Source: CAWCUK01 sp963798775 (GTDB taxonomy: Bacteria > Bacteroidota > Ignavibacteria > Ignavibacteriales > Ignavibacteriaceae). From it: a stretch of 64,000 bases of DNA. Shown here piece after piece: positions 18,154 to 29,310 of the stretch (positions are counted from its first letter, which is position 1; every line of letters begins with the position of its first letter). The notes under the pieces were generated by a model that was given only the letters and a program-made list of their open reading frames with translations, made no database searches and was not told where the DNA came from. The stretch spans positions 744,001 through 808,000 of the forward strand of contig CAWCUK010000004.1 of NCBI GenBank assembly GCA_963798775.1, read 5' to 3'. A program made the position numbers and the translations under genes.

Positions 18154-19983
18154 TTGCAACTGTATAAAAAGTTAAAAAGAACTTCCAGGTTTTATAAGTA
18201 TAAAATTAGCCATTTCTTTTCTTCACTTACTTTCACACAGGATACTTATCTCCTTATTTTAGGAGGTGTAATAGGAATCCTTTGCGGTTTTGGCGCCGTA
18301 CTTTTCCATGAATCTATTAATCTAATCAAAGAATTTTTCTTCGATTATCCGGCAAAATTTTTCGGATTAGATACATTTCTTAACAACCATGAATGGTATT
18401 CCATAATTATCTTAATTTTTATTCCCGCCATCGGTGGATTATTAGTAGGTATTATGGCTCACTTTTTTAAGGGAGCAAAGAAAGGTGAAGGAATTCCCAA
18501 TGTAATTGATGCTGTAGCATCCAGAGGCGGCGTAATAAAGGGGAGTGTTGGGTTTTTAAAAACTCTTGGTGCCGCACTTAGTATTGGAACAGGGGGAGCA
18601 GGCGGTAAAGAAGGGCCAATTGTACAAATGGGCTCGGCCATTGGTTCTAATATCGGACAATATCTTTCGGTTTCCCCGGATAGATTGAGAATTCTTGTCG
18701 GATGCGGCGCAGCCGCAGGATTATCGGCCGCTTATAATGCTCCTTTAGGCGGAGCTTTATTTGCAATGGAAATTATTTTACGAACTTTCAACGCGAAATC
18801 ATTTAGTCCTATTATTATTGCCTCAGTTTTTGGAACAGTAATTTCTAGAAGTTTTCTTGGCAATGAACCGGCTTTTCAGAGACCGCAATACGAGCTTATA
18901 ACTAATTACGAATTTATCTTTTATTTAATTTTAGGACTTCTAGCAGCTTTTACGGCTGTTTATTTTGTTAGAACTTTTCTTAAGATTGATGATATGAGTG
19001 ATAATCTTAAAAAGATTCCGACATTTCTAAAACCGGCAGTAGGCGGTTTAATGGTTGGATTGATCGGAGTTTATTTACCCGGAGTTTACGGCTACAGTTC
19101 ATCATCAATAGAAAGTTCTTTATATAATACCGCGCCTTTTACAATTTTACTTCTTTTAATGATATTTAAGCCAATTGCGACAGGCTTTACAATCGGTTCA
19201 GGCGGAAACGGCGGAACTTTTTCTCCGAGTATATTTACGGGAGCGATGCTCGGCGGATGTTTCGGTCAAATTGTTAATTATTTTTTCCCCGGAATTACCG
19301 CGCCTCCGGGAGCATACGCATTAGTCGGTATGGGCGCTGTTGTTGCCGGAACAACTAACGCTTCCTTAACTGCATTAATTATGGTTTTTGAGATGACGAA
19401 TAATTATAAAATTATTCTGCCTTTGATGCTTACAATAATCATTTCCACAACAATTTCTAAAGCTATTCTAAAAGGATCTCTTTATACAATTAAATTTGAC
19501 CGTGAAGGAAAAGGTATTGATATATACGGCAGAAAGATATCCGTCTTAAAAAAATTGCCTGTAAGACAGCTTATTGAGAAAAATGATGACGTTGTATCTG
19601 AAGATTATTCTTTTAAACAGTTATTAAATATAGTCAAACAGTCGAGATTTAATAACATTTTGGTTAAAAATTCGCATGAAAATTTAGTCGGCCAGATTTC
19701 ATTTCAGGATATTCGTACAGCAATTTTAGATGATGAAACCCGTCACATTTTATATTTTCTTGTCGCCGGTGATTTGATGACGAAACAGTTAAACACAATT
19801 ACTGACGATAAAAACAGCGAAGAAGCATTAAAGCTGATGGAAAAATCCGATCTTGATTATCTGCCGGTTGTTTCAAAAGAATCCGGAATTTATTTAGGAG
19901 TTATATCTAAAGAGAATGTGCTTAAAAAGTACCAGAATGAACTGTTTATACAGCAAAGTGAACATGATTTAGCATTAAGTTAA
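18154..19983 (+). CDS. ClC family chloride channel/antiporter with CBS pair
   Basis: A 609-residue polytopic membrane protein. About ten or more hydrophobic segments span residues 30-440. The ClC selectivity motifs are GTGGAGGKEGPIVQMGSAIG (GxEGP with the gating Glu) and GSGGNGGTFSPSIFTGAM. A C-terminal cytoplasmic part (about 470-600) holds two CBS motifs (PVRQLIEKNDDVVSED; AGDLMTKQLNTITDDKNSEE), likely nucleotide sensing. Retention of the gating Glu is compatible with Cl-/H+ exchange, although the outcome also depends on other residues. The start is TTG at 18154; no ATG in this frame gives a better position. Confidence 0.9.
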   Translation: MQLYKKLKRTSRFYKYKISHFFSSLTFTQDTYLLILGGVIGILCGFGAVLFHESINLIKEFFFDYPAKFFGLDTFLNNHEWYSIIILIFIPAIGGLLVGIMAHFFKGAKKGEGIPNVIDAVASRGGVIKGSVGFLKTLGAALSIGTGGAGGKEGPIVQMGSAIGSNIGQYLSVSPDRLRILVGCGAAAGLSAAYNAPLGGALFAMEIILRTFNAKSFSPIIIASVFGTVISRSFLGNEPAFQRPQYELITNYEFIFYLILGLLAAFTAVYFVRTFLKIDDMSDNLKKIPTFLKPAVGGLMVGLIGVYLPGVYGYSSSSIESSLYNTAPFTILLLLMIFKPIATGFTIGSGGNGGTFSPSIFTGAMLGGCFGQIVNYFFPGITAPPGAYALVGMGAVVAGTTNASLTALIMVFEMTNNYKIILPLMLTIIISTTISKAILKGSLYTIKFDREGKGIDIYGRKISVLKKLPVRQLIEKNDDVVSEDYSFKQLLNIVKQSRFNNILVKNSHENLVGQISFQDIRTAILDDETRHILYFLVAGDLMTKQLNTITDDKNSEEALKLMEKSDLDYLPVVSKESGIYLGVISKENVLKKYQNELFIQQSEHDLALS

Positions 19984-20048
19984 TATTCTAATAAAGATAT
20001 TCTATTTGTCCGATAATGTATATTATGTAAACTTAATTAATGGTAATA

Positions 20049-20062
20049 ATATATATATATAT
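20049..20062. repeat. Short (AT)n run in the intergenic space
   Basis: Seven AT units inside a 221-base gap between the converging ClC gene and the small membrane protein gene. Nothing else is recognisable in the gap. Confidence 0.6.
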
Positions 20063-20204
20063 TATATCTTACGCGTTACAAGTTTGAAAGATGTTATCCC
20101 CTGCTTTCGATGGTTTATAATATTTCATACAATTATGATGACTTTTTAAAAAGTTAAAGGAAGTTTAATTTTTATGAGGATATAATTCTAAAATCGATTT
20201 GTCT

Positions 20205-20411
20205 TTAAACTATTCCTTTTAATTTTAGAATTACATAGATAACAACAACAGCAAAGATCAGCCAGATAAAAGGGCTGCGTCTTTTCCTTGTATGTTTAAT
20301 TTGCCTGCTGAAACCTAATTTCTTTTTACGTTTTTCGGTTTCATCGTTTTCGGGATGATAAAATCTGGTGGGATAATCAAATACACGATGGTTTGGTTTC
20401 TTCATGAACAT
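20205..20411 (-). CDS. Small single-pass membrane protein, unrecognised
   Basis: A 68-residue protein with a very basic middle (ETEKRKKKLGFSRQIKHTRKRR) and a single C-terminal transmembrane helix (FIWLIFAVVVIYVIL). This is a tail-anchored arrangement with the basic part expected in the cytoplasm. A clear ribosome binding site (TTAGAGGTAAGAT before the ATG) supports that it is real. It lies 18 bases downstream of ftsY on the same strand, so it probably shares that transcript. I do not recognise the family, and no function is proposed. Confidence 0.6.
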   Translation of the reverse strand: MFMKKPNHRVFDYPTRFYHPENDETEKRKKKLGFSRQIKHTRKRRSPFIWLIFAVVVIYVILKLKGIV

Positions 20412-20429
20412 ATCTTACCTCTAATAAAA

Positions 20430-21368
20430 TTAATCTTCAAAAATAGCGGATACAAACATTTCCGGGTCGAAAGTTTGTAAATCATCAATTCCTTCGCCGA
20501 CGCCGATATATTTTACCGGGATTTGCTGACGCGAAACAATTTGAAAAACAACACCGCCTTTAGCTGTACCGTCTAATTTAGTGATCACTAAACCATTTAT
20601 ATCGGTAACTTTTGAAAATTCCTCAGCTTGAAATAAAGCATTCTGTCCAGTATTACCATCGAGGACTAATAAAGTTTCATTGGGAGCATAAGGTAAAATC
20701 TTGCCTAAAACTCTTTTTATTTTATTCAATTCTTCCATTAAATGAGATTTATTATGCAATCTTCCGGCAGTATCAATTAAAACAACATCATAATTATTTT
20801 TAACAGCCACATTTAATGTTTCAAACGCCACGGAAGAAGGATCCGCTCCTTGAGCTTTTTGTATAATTTCCACACCGGCTCTTTTCGCCCAAATTTCCAA
20901 CTGTTCATTTGCGGCCGCTCTAAAAGTATCTGCTGCTCCCACAATTACCTTTAGTCCGGCTTTTTTAAAATTATGAGCTAACTTTCCTATTGTTGTGGTC
21001 TTCCCCGCTCCGTTAATACCTACTACAAGAATAACGTACGGTTTGAATTCATTTAAATCTGTACCGTTGCTTATTGAATTATCCAGGGAAAGGATCGATT
21101 TTAGTTCATCCTTAACTGTTTTAATTATACTTAATTTTTCTCTTCCTTTTTCTTCTCTTAAACGATATCGAGCGTTTTCAATAATATTTAACGCGGTATC
21201 ATATCCAATATCCGAAGTGATAAGAATTTCTTCAATTTCATCAAGTGTTTTATCATCAACAACAGCTTTACCGCTAACTGTTTCAGTAATTGAATTAACT
21301 AATTTATTACGAGTTTTTGATAAGCCGCTTTTTAACTTATCAAAATTTATATTATCAAATAGCCCCAT
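20430..21368 (-). CDS. ftsY: Signal recognition particle receptor FtsY
   Basis: SRP receptor GTPase, 312 residues, with the NG domain only and a short N-terminus, lacking the long acidic A domain of the E. coli protein. The N domain covers about 1-95. The G domain has P-loop GINGAGKTTTIGKLA, DTAGRLHNKSHLMEELNKI (G3), TKLDGTAKGG (G4) and the closing GVGEGIDDLQTFDPEMFVSAIF. It docks SRP-ribosome complexes at the membrane for co-translational insertion. Its start overlaps the pgsA 3' end by 14 bases. Confidence 0.96.
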   Translation of the reverse strand: MGLFDNINFDKLKSGLSKTRNKLVNSITETVSGKAVVDDKTLDEIEEILITSDIGYDTALNIIENARYRLREEKGREKLSIIKTVKDELKSILSLDNSISNGTDLNEFKPYVILVVGINGAGKTTTIGKLAHNFKKAGLKVIVGAADTFRAAANEQLEIWAKRAGVEIIQKAQGADPSSVAFETLNVAVKNNYDVVLIDTAGRLHNKSHLMEELNKIKRVLGKILPYAPNETLLVLDGNTGQNALFQAEEFSKVTDINGLVITKLDGTAKGGVVFQIVSRQQIPVKYIGVGEGIDDLQTFDPEMFVSAIFED

Positions 21369-21927
21369 AATCCTTCTGTTTTAAAAATTCAAAAGCTCTT
21401 ATTGTATATGCTATAAAGGAAGCAATAATTAAGAAAATACTTAATCCGTACAACGAAAGAAAAATAATACTTTCTTCATTAATGTTTAAAATTATCAGTA
21501 ATATTACAATTCCAATATTAATAACCGTGGCTTTTCCTAAAATATTTGATGGCAGTACTTTGCCAATTTTATTTGTAACTATAACACCGCCTATGAATAT
21601 TAATAAATCTCTTCCGATGATAAGTATAAAGTAATATTCCGGTATTTCTCCGATTAAAAATAATTTTACTATAATAATCCCGACCGCAATTTTATCCGCA
21701 AGCGGATCAATTACTTTACCCAATTCGGTTATTTCATTCCACTTCCTGGCTAAATATCCATCAAGTATATCTGTTATTGCCGCGAATATACAGACGGCAA
21801 AAGTAACTATTCTTACTTGCTGCGAGCTAAAATTGTTCATCAAAAACCAGAGTGGAATAGCCAGTAAAAGTCTTGAAAAGCTAAGCAAGTTCGATTTTGT
21901 ATATATTTCTTTATAGTTGTATTTCAT
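21355..21927 (-). CDS. pgsA: CDP-alcohol phosphatidyltransferase (phosphatidylglycerophosphate synthase)
   Basis: A 190-residue integral membrane enzyme of the CDP-alcohol phosphotransferase family. The catalytic signature DG-x2-AR-x8-G-x3-D-x3-D is complete in DILDGYLARKWNEITELGKV followed by IDPLADK. Five or six hydrophobic helices are visible. PgsA makes phosphatidylglycerophosphate from CDP-diacylglycerol and glycerol-3-phosphate; assignment to PgsA over other family members rests on size and the NLLSFSRLLLAIPLWFL N-terminus. The ATG overlaps the upstream protease stop by 4 bases (ATGA), and its own end overlaps ftsY. Confidence 0.87.
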   Translation of the reverse strand: MKYNYKEIYTKSNLLSFSRLLLAIPLWFLMNNFSSQQVRIVTFAVCIFAAITDILDGYLARKWNEITELGKVIDPLADKIAVGIIIVKLFLIGEIPEYYFILIIGRDLLIFIGGVIVTNKIGKVLPSNILGKATVINIGIVILLIILNINEESIIFLSLYGLSIFLIIASFIAYTIRAFEFLKQKDYGAI

Positions 21928-24900
21928 TTTAGAACCGCAAATTTACCTAATTTTTCTTCAACTTCATTATTTAAGTCATCCAATCTAACAACTCTATAAA
22001 AATAAATTCCGCTGCTTAAAGGCACACCGTTTTCATCCAAGAGATTATAATCTACTCCGCCGTTGCCGTCATTTTCTTCCAACTCAAAAATTCTTTTCCC
22101 GCTTATATTCCATATAGATATTTTCGCGTGTTTCGGAAGATTAGCGAAAGTCATTTTTGAATTTGAAGAAGAAATTTTTACGGGACTAGGGTAAACATAA
22201 ACATCAGATAAATCTTTCGCAAAATCCGTAAGAACAATATAACTTCCCGCTCCTTCGCTTATCGGTACTTGGTATACTGATTTTACATTCTCAATATGTA
22301 AATTATATTCCAAACCGATTGAGCCGACAGGTTTATAGTTTTCAGTACTAATATAAATAATACTATGATTTAATGGATCGATTTTAACAGATGAAGCATG
22401 GTTTTCGGGTGTAAAGCTATAATTATCTAAATTCATTACTGATTGCGGATCAACATTAGAATTAAACATTACCTTAATATTATAAGGTGATAATATTTTA
22501 AAAGAAGAAATATAAAATTCCATTTGATGAACAGACAATTTAACCGTAAAAAAGATAGTATCTTCCGGAATCGGCGAGCCATAAAAATCTCGCATATCTT
22601 TAATAATTAATTTTCTTTCGCCTATCGGTAAATTTTTAAAAGTTAGCAAATAAGATTTTTGTGAAGCCGCTGAAACGGAATTAGGAATTCCTACATTTGC
22701 AATATCAAAGGATTTTAAGTTTTCAATAGTATTATTAATTTTGCCGGAAAATTCAATTAAAACAGTATTTGGTGAATTACAGATCGCGCCAATAGGCATT
22801 GCGGGCTGATGTGAAAAAATATTTAATGTTCTGCTAATATCGGAATAATTACTTTCTTTAGAAGCATCAAAAGATTTTATTTTGTAAAAATAACTTTTAT
22901 TACTCTTTACTTGGGAATCTATATAAGTAAGCGCGGTTGTAGAATCATAAATGGTTACGGAATCGGCGGAATTACCTTTATAAATAAGATATCGCTGCGC
23001 ACTTCCCTTCCAGCTAAGTTTTATTTTGGAAGAATCTATACTATAGCCTGAAAAATACTGCGGGACAACAGGTTTAATCGAATTAGAAAACTGATAAAAT
23101 TTTGTGCCGGATGAAGTTTGAAGAGCGATTTCAGTAACACCATCGCTATTCAAATCGCCGCTGAAAATAGTTTCACTGTTAATGCCTTCATTATAATAAA
23201 TTAATCTATCTCTATTGTTTTCGTTCTTAAAAATGTAAACATAAGGGAAAACATTTACCACCAATTCATCCTTCTTATCATTATCTAAATTAACAAGCTT
23301 AATGGTATTGTAAGTTTCATAAAATCCGAAACCGATAAACTCTGACGCTTGGTCAAGAAAAACTTTTTGAAAAATTAGATTAAACTTATTGTTCTTAAAA
23401 TTGAAGATTAGCAGCAGATGATTAGGAGCTATGTTATTTGTCTCAAATAAAACCGCAAGATCTTCAATTCCATCACCGTCGTAATCCCCTTTTGCCATAA
23501 TATTATCAGTAGTTGTTCTAAAACCGGTAATAACACTATCCCCTTTTACATATTTGCCGCCGGAAGGATAATAACTCAATAAATCTCCGTCCGCATCCGC
23601 GAACCAAACTTCATTCGTACTGTCGTTATTCAAATCCGCGACTACAGCGTTTCTATAAACAGCATTAGGAAAGATATTACCGCTGCCATATGTAGAATAA
23701 TTTTCCAGAGTATCTTCCGGAGATACACTTAGATTATTATTTATTTTCCAAAGAAGCAGTCTCTCATCATTATCATTTGAAAGGATCTCTTTTTCCCCGT
23801 CTTTATTTATATCATTAACTAAAATGGGATAAAAATCTTTAGTTAGTTTATTTTCAAATTTAAATATTCCGGCTTCCGGCTGTTCATCAATAAATCCGGT
23901 TCTACCGATAGAACTTAAAAAATCATTTTTCCCGTTGTTGTTAAAATCTCCCACGGCAATCGGGAATCTATTTTTAATAGAATCTTTCTTAACTAAATTT
24001 CCGGAATCATATTGATAAAGAGAAAAATAGATACTATCGCTTCCGCCGTAAAATTCGTTAAATAAAACTTCATCAGAATTATTAGAAAGAAAATTAACCG
24101 GCCTATCAAAAATATTTCCTTCAGGCAGCTTATACGGCAATTCAACAGCTTGTACCGGTTCTGCTACAGGTTCGGTTTTAAAAACAAAATATTTTCCGTT
24201 GTCGTTCAAAGTATCTTTTAGGCCCACTAAATTTTCAGCTTCAAAATAAACTTCATATTCAGTATCCGGCTTTACAAGCTGCTTAGGAACAAAACCATAA
24301 TGGAGCTGTTTGTAAAATTGATTATTTACAGCGAAACCGTCGAGAGTAATAAAATTAAAATTTAATTTTCCCTTTTCACGATAATATAATCTTGTAATAG
24401 CTCGAGAATAAGTGAATATTTCACCCTGGATTGTAGAAACATCACCATAATAAATTATACCAGCTCCGGCTAATTCCATTTTAGGCGCGGATCGCTCAAT
24501 GAAAAAATTTATTCTTTCTTCAGTAGTTCTCCCATTATTTAAATTTACCGTTAAACGAAGTGTATAGATTGAATCTTTAAGTTTTGAAATATCCAGGTTA
24601 AAAATATTTTCATTTATTACTTGACGCTGATTATTTCTTAATAAAGGAATCCAATTTTCAGGATTTAACCCGGCACCATAAGATAGACTAAAACTAAGAA
24701 AATAAGGGCTTAAAACCGTAGCTCGAACTTTTATCGAATCTTCGTTTGTATAATAATCTTGTTTCGGAAAATCGAAATTTATTCGAGCGGGAGATAAAAC
24801 ACTTAAAGCTTTAAAAAGATTTAACCTTCCCGCACCGGAATTTAAATCCCATCCGGGCGAATTTATATCATCGGCTGTAGACTTTAAGATTTGTTTTACT

Positions 24901-26127
24901 TCTTCATTTGTAAAATTTTTTTCGGAAAGAATTAAAGCGGCAGCGGCCGAAACAAACGGAGCGGACGCAGAAGTTCCGCTGGCAACTACATAATCGTTTT
25001 TCAAAGAAGTTGATAAAATTAAAGTACCCGGCGCCACTAAATCTAATGTTGAGCCGTAATCCGAATTTCCGGCAACATAATCATCTTCAGTTGAATTACC
25101 GACCGAAATAACTTCAGAAAATCCCGATGGATAATGAAGCTGAGTTTTCCCTTCATTTCCGGAACTGGCGACAAGTACCACATTTCGGCTGTACGCGTAT
25201 TTTAAAACATCTCTTAAAACATAAGAAAATTTTGTATCGCCGAAGCTCATATTTATAACTTTGGCTTTCATTTTTATGGCGTAAAGAATTGCGGCGGCTA
25301 CATCATCATCTTCACCATTTCCGGTTGCATCAAAAGCTCGCATATTTAAAATTTTGGCTTTCGGTGCAGTGCCCGCAATTCCATATAGATTATTAGTTTC
25401 GGCACCAATAATTCCCGCAACAAAAGTACCGTGGAAAAATTCATCCATAGGATTATTATCCCAAGTTAAATAGTCACCGCCGGAGGAATCAAACGGAAAA
25501 CCTACGCGATCGCAAAAATCCCATCCCATATAATCATCCACAAAACCATTATTATCATCATCAATTCCGTTGCTGCTTTTATCATTGCCGTTAGCATCTA
25601 ATCCCATTTCACCGGGATTTTTATAGATCTTATTTTTTAAATCAGGATGCATATAATCAATACCGGTATCTATCACTCCGATAATAACGGAATCGGCCCC
25701 TTCGGTAATATTCCAAGCATCAAAAGCTTGAATTTTCTTCAAAGCCCACTGCTCGGCAACAAGCGAATCATTAGGGACTGAATCAATTTTATATGTAATT
25801 TGTGGCTGAACATATTCAATAGAAGGATCATTTTGAAGTTGTAAAATAGTTGTTTCGTTTACCGGAACCGGCAAAAGTTATTTTAATAATCCGGGAAATA
25901 TTTTCAAGATCTTTTCCCAATCCTTTGGCGAAGTATGATATTTTATAATTTGAATTGCTTATCGAAAAGTTTTTTCTGTCCGGGAATAGTTTATTATCTC
26001 TTATCTTTTCTTCAACGGCTGGTTTGTCAATTGAATTTTTATATTTAATGAAGAAAGTATTTTGTGAGAATCCATTTACAGTAAATATAAAGATAAAAAA
26101 TAATAATAAGCGGGACTTATACTTCAT
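21924..26127 (-). CDS. Large secreted S8 (subtilisin-like) serine protease with T9SS sorting domain (one frameshift)
   Basis: About 1400 residues. The signal peptide MKYKSRLLLFFIFIFTVNGF begins at the ATG at 26127, preferred over an upstream TTG. A short propeptide follows. The S8 triad is Asp in GVIDTGIDYMHPDL, His in HGTFVAGIIGA and Ser in GTSASAPFVSAAAAL. Then come a region of beta-sandwich domains, FG-GAP/VCBS-like repeats with calcium-type motifs (DFNNNGKND, DINKDGEKE, DYDGDGIED), a fibronectin-like part, and a C-terminal T9SS type A domain (VYPSPVKIS to FAVLK). One indel near 25868 splits the propeptide from the catalytic domain. It overlaps the purF 3' end and couples to pgsA by ATGA, unusual company for a secreted enzyme. 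Confidence 0.9.
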
Positions 26128-27597
26128 AAATTTCTTTCTTGAAATTTGAATCAACTAATGTAGGATAATTCCCGGAAAAACAAGCAGTGCAGAAATTATC
26201 GGAATTAGCTTCCGAAACTGCTTCCAGCATTTCATCAATCGTCAAATATTCAAGACTATCTACTCCTAAATTATTTTCCTATCTCACCTAATATCGCCAT
26301 TCATTTGGTTCGCGATCAATTCTTCTCTGCTCGGAAAATCCATTCCGTAATAACACGGATGTTTAATAGGAGAAGATGAAATTCTTAAATGAATTTCTTT
26401 TGGATTAGCTTCTTTTATTAAATTAACAAGCTGTTTTGAAGTTGTTCCTCTAACAATTGAATCATCAACTATTACTACGGTCTTTCCTTCCAGAACACCT
26501 TTAACAATATTGAATTTTATTCGAACTCCGATTTCCCGTTTTTGCTGTCCCGGCTGAATAAAAGTTCTTCCGATATAATGGCTTCTAATTAATCCGATTT
26601 CAAGCTTGGAAGAAATTCCTTGTTTTTCCAATTCAGCTTGATAACCAAGAGCGGTAGTATTTGAACTATCAGGAACACTTATAACAATAACTTTATCACC
26701 GTCTTTATCCTTAACAGGATATTTTCTGGCTAAAATTTTCCCGAGACGTCTTCTCATTTTATCAACATTATGCCCGAAAATAAAACTATCGGGGCGAGAG
26801 AAATAAATATATTCAAAAATACAATGCTTTTTAGGCACGGTATCTTCTTTAATTTTAACTGAACTTATGTCATTGGCTGTTTTTATGTTTTTATCAATAA
26901 TAATCATTTCGCCGGGTTCAACTTCACTTACAAACTTCGCGGAATTTATATCAAAAGCACAAGTTTCAGAAGCAGCAATAAAAGATCCATTTAAAGTTCC
27001 TAATGATAAAGGACGAAATCCGTAAGGATCTCTTGCTGCAATAAGTTTATCATCCGTTAAAATAGTTAAGCAGTAAGCTCCTTCTAATTTTGAAAGCGCC
27101 TCTTTAATTTGGTCTACTTGGTTGTTTAATTTACTCCGGGCAATTAAGTGAAGAATTACTTCAGTATCGCTTGTTGTTTGAAAAATTGCTCCTTCATTTA
27201 CAAGTTCTTCTCTTAATTGTTTTGCATTAGTTAAATTTCCGTTATGAGAAACAGCCAAATTTCCCATTCTATAGTTTACAACAAACGGCTGAATATTTTT
27301 TCGCGATTCAGAAGAACCCGTTGTAGAATACCTGTTATGCCCTATTGCCGCGGTTCCGTTCAAAATTCGTTTAAATACTTTTGAATCGGAGAAAACTTCT
27401 GAGACTAAGCCTTCTCCCTTATGAATATTAAAAATAGGCTTTTCATTTTTAAAATCACGAGTTACAATTCCGCAAGCTTCCTGGCCGCGATGCTGAAGAG
27501 CGTGTAAACCGTAATAAGTTACTACAGAAGCATTTTCATCGCCAAAAATACCAAATACACCGCAAAAACATTTTGGTTTATCAGATTTTATATTCAT
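26117..27597 (-). CDS. purF: Amidophosphoribosyltransferase (frameshift near the 3' end)
   Basis: First committed enzyme of purine synthesis, converting PRPP and glutamine to phosphoribosylamine. The N-terminal glutaminase nucleophile Cys is in KCFCGVFGIFG after a short propeptide. Downstream are HNRYSTTGSSESRKNIQPF, GHNGNLTNA-type and TSDTEVILHL motifs. The PRPP-binding loop is VIVDDSIVRGTTSKQLV. The main frame ends at 26284 (NQMNGDIR). Indels near 26270-26290 restore the tail LGVDSLEYLTIDEMLEAVSE and YPTLVDSNFKKEIYEV to a TAA at 26117-26119, about 490 residues as usual. The ATG at 27597 is chosen over a TTG nine bases upstream. The end overlaps the S8 protease start by 11 bases. Confidence 0.95.
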
Positions 27598-27815
27598 CAA
27601 TCGCAATATTTTATGATTTAAAAGTTATTCCCAAAATTAAGGAATTATAGTTATTTATAGAAATATTAATAGGGTAAAAATTAATTGATGAAAACCTTTA
27701 TCAGTGTATCAAAATTTTTTAACTAAGGTGATCTGCCTAACATGCATAAATTTATTGTTGCGAGCTTTAAACTTAAGAATTAATTTCCTTTCCTATATTT
27801 TATATGGGGATATAA

Positions 27816-28304
27816 ATGTCTTTAAAAGCATCATTTTTTTTAATAAATATGAAAAATCTTAAGGAAGTATATAATACAATTCCACAAGTACAAGGAACTT
27901 ATAAAAAACCGGTTGAAATTTATTTTGAATTCCTTGAGCAAGAGAGTAAAAAAATCAATAATTATGATGTTCCTGCATATACATTTGCCCCTTTATTTTC
28001 CTATTTAAATGAAAAATACAACATAGATTTAACCAAATCCGAACTCGATTCTTTTATAAATTTATTAGTGGATAAAGTTGGTTTGCTAAATTTTATTTTC
28101 ACTTATGAACATAAAATAAAATACGCGGAATTGCTCAGTGAACTACATTTTGATCCATTCGAATTAGAAGAATATTATTGCAATTTTAGCGGAATACCAG
28201 ACAAATTGGCCCCCAAATATATGATTACCGCGATAAATGCGTTACGGGAAAATTTACTGAGACTTAACTGCGAAAATACTAGTTTATTACTCGTAATTAA
28301 TTAA
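27816..28304 (+). CDS. Hypothetical protein, unrecognised
   Basis: A 162-residue ORF with coding-like composition (KKPVEIYFEFLEQESKKINN; HFDPFELEEYYCNFSGIPDK), predicted mostly helical, without a signal peptide or transmembrane segment. GGGGATATAA precedes the ATG. It stands alone between the divergent purF operon and an SDR gene, with a 218-base gap upstream. I recognise no domain. The ORF is acidic and aromatic-rich, resembling a cytoplasmic globular protein; real coding status is likely but function is unknown. Confidence 0.55.
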   Translation: MSLKASFFLINMKNLKEVYNTIPQVQGTYKKPVEIYFEFLEQESKKINNYDVPAYTFAPLFSYLNEKYNIDLTKSELDSFINLLVDKVGLLNFIFTYEHKIKYAELLSELHFDPFELEEYYCNFSGIPDKLAPKYMITAINALRENLLRLNCENTSLLLVIN

Positions 28305-28447
28305 TAGAGTTATACTGTAGTATTAGTTTAGCCTCCTACTCCCCTTCAATTTTATATTTTTCCTATTTAATACTTCGTGTTATTTAGATGACAATCTTTT
28401 TGCGCGGTATTATTTAATATTTAATTATAAAAAGATGAGGAATAAAT

Positions 28448-29296
28448 ATGAGTGAAAACCCGGAAGAAAAAATTAAATTACCCGAAGTTAAAATACCCAA
28501 ATATTTAAAAGGACAAAAAGCGATAATAACCGGAGCAAATTCCGGAATCGGGAAAGGAATTTCTATCGCACTTGCGGATGCCGGTGCTGATGTTGCGGTA
28601 AATTTTATTGTTAATCCTGAAGCAGCGGATGAATTAGTTGAGAGAATAAAATCTAAAGGTGTTAATTCATTTAAAATTAAGGCGGATGTAAGCAATGAAC
28701 AAGAAGTAATACAAATGTTTGAATCGGTTAAAAAGAATTTCGGTACTATTGATATTTTAGTAAATAACGCCGGTATACAGCGTGATTCCCCGTTTGATGA
28801 AATGCCGCTTGAAAAATGGAATAAAGTGATAAGTGTAAATTTAACCGGACAGTTTTTATGCGCGCGTGAAGCAGTAAAAGAATTCAAACGCAGAGGTGTA
28901 AATAAGGATATTTCATGTTCCGCCGGAAAAATAATTCACATAAGTTCTGTTCATGAAAAAATCCCTTGGGCAGGCCATGCTAATTATGCTTCATCAAAAG
29001 GCGGAGTAATGATGTTAATGAAAACTATTGCACAGGAAGTTGCTCCCTTTAGAATACGAGTGAACAGTATTTGTCCAGGTGCTATTAAAACTCCAATCAA
29101 TACAAAAGCATGGAAAACTGACGAAGCTTATAAAAAATTGATGAACCTAGTGCCGTATAATAGAATAGGCGAAGTAGAAGATATTGGCAGAGTAGCCGCC
29201 TGGTTAGCTTCGGATCAGGCAGATTATATAACAGGTGCCAGCATTTTTGTGGATGGCGGAATGACTTTATATCCCGGATTTGCGACGGGAGGATAA
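28448..29296 (+). CDS. SDR family oxidoreductase (glucose 1-dehydrogenase-like)
   Basis: Classical short-chain dehydrogenase/reductase, 282 residues. The cofactor motif is TGANSGIGKG (TGxxxGIG) near residue 27, with NNAG in ILVNNAGIQRD. The catalytic Ser is in HISSVHEKIP and Tyr/Lys in YASSKGG. The closing segment is ADYITGASIFVDGGMTLYPG, as in glucose 1-dehydrogenase and related polyol or sugar dehydrogenases. A ribosome binding site (GATGAGGAATAAAT) precedes the ATG. The substrate is not predictable from sequence. Confidence 0.87.
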   Translation: MSENPEEKIKLPEVKIPKYLKGQKAIITGANSGIGKGISIALADAGADVAVNFIVNPEAADELVERIKSKGVNSFKIKADVSNEQEVIQMFESVKKNFGTIDILVNNAGIQRDSPFDEMPLEKWNKVISVNLTGQFLCAREAVKEFKRRGVNKDISCSAGKIIHISSVHEKIPWAGHANYASSKGGVMMLMKTIAQEVAPFRIRVNSICPGAIKTPINTKAWKTDEAYKKLMNLVPYNRIGEVEDIGRVAAWLASDQADYITGASIFVDGGMTLYPGFATGG

Positions 29297-29310
29297 ATGG
29301 TGGCAAGTTT

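Noticed and set aside
28414..28887. 157-residue ORF on the minus strand opposite the SDR gene.
   Set aside because: Shadow of the SDR coding sequence; no conserved motif.
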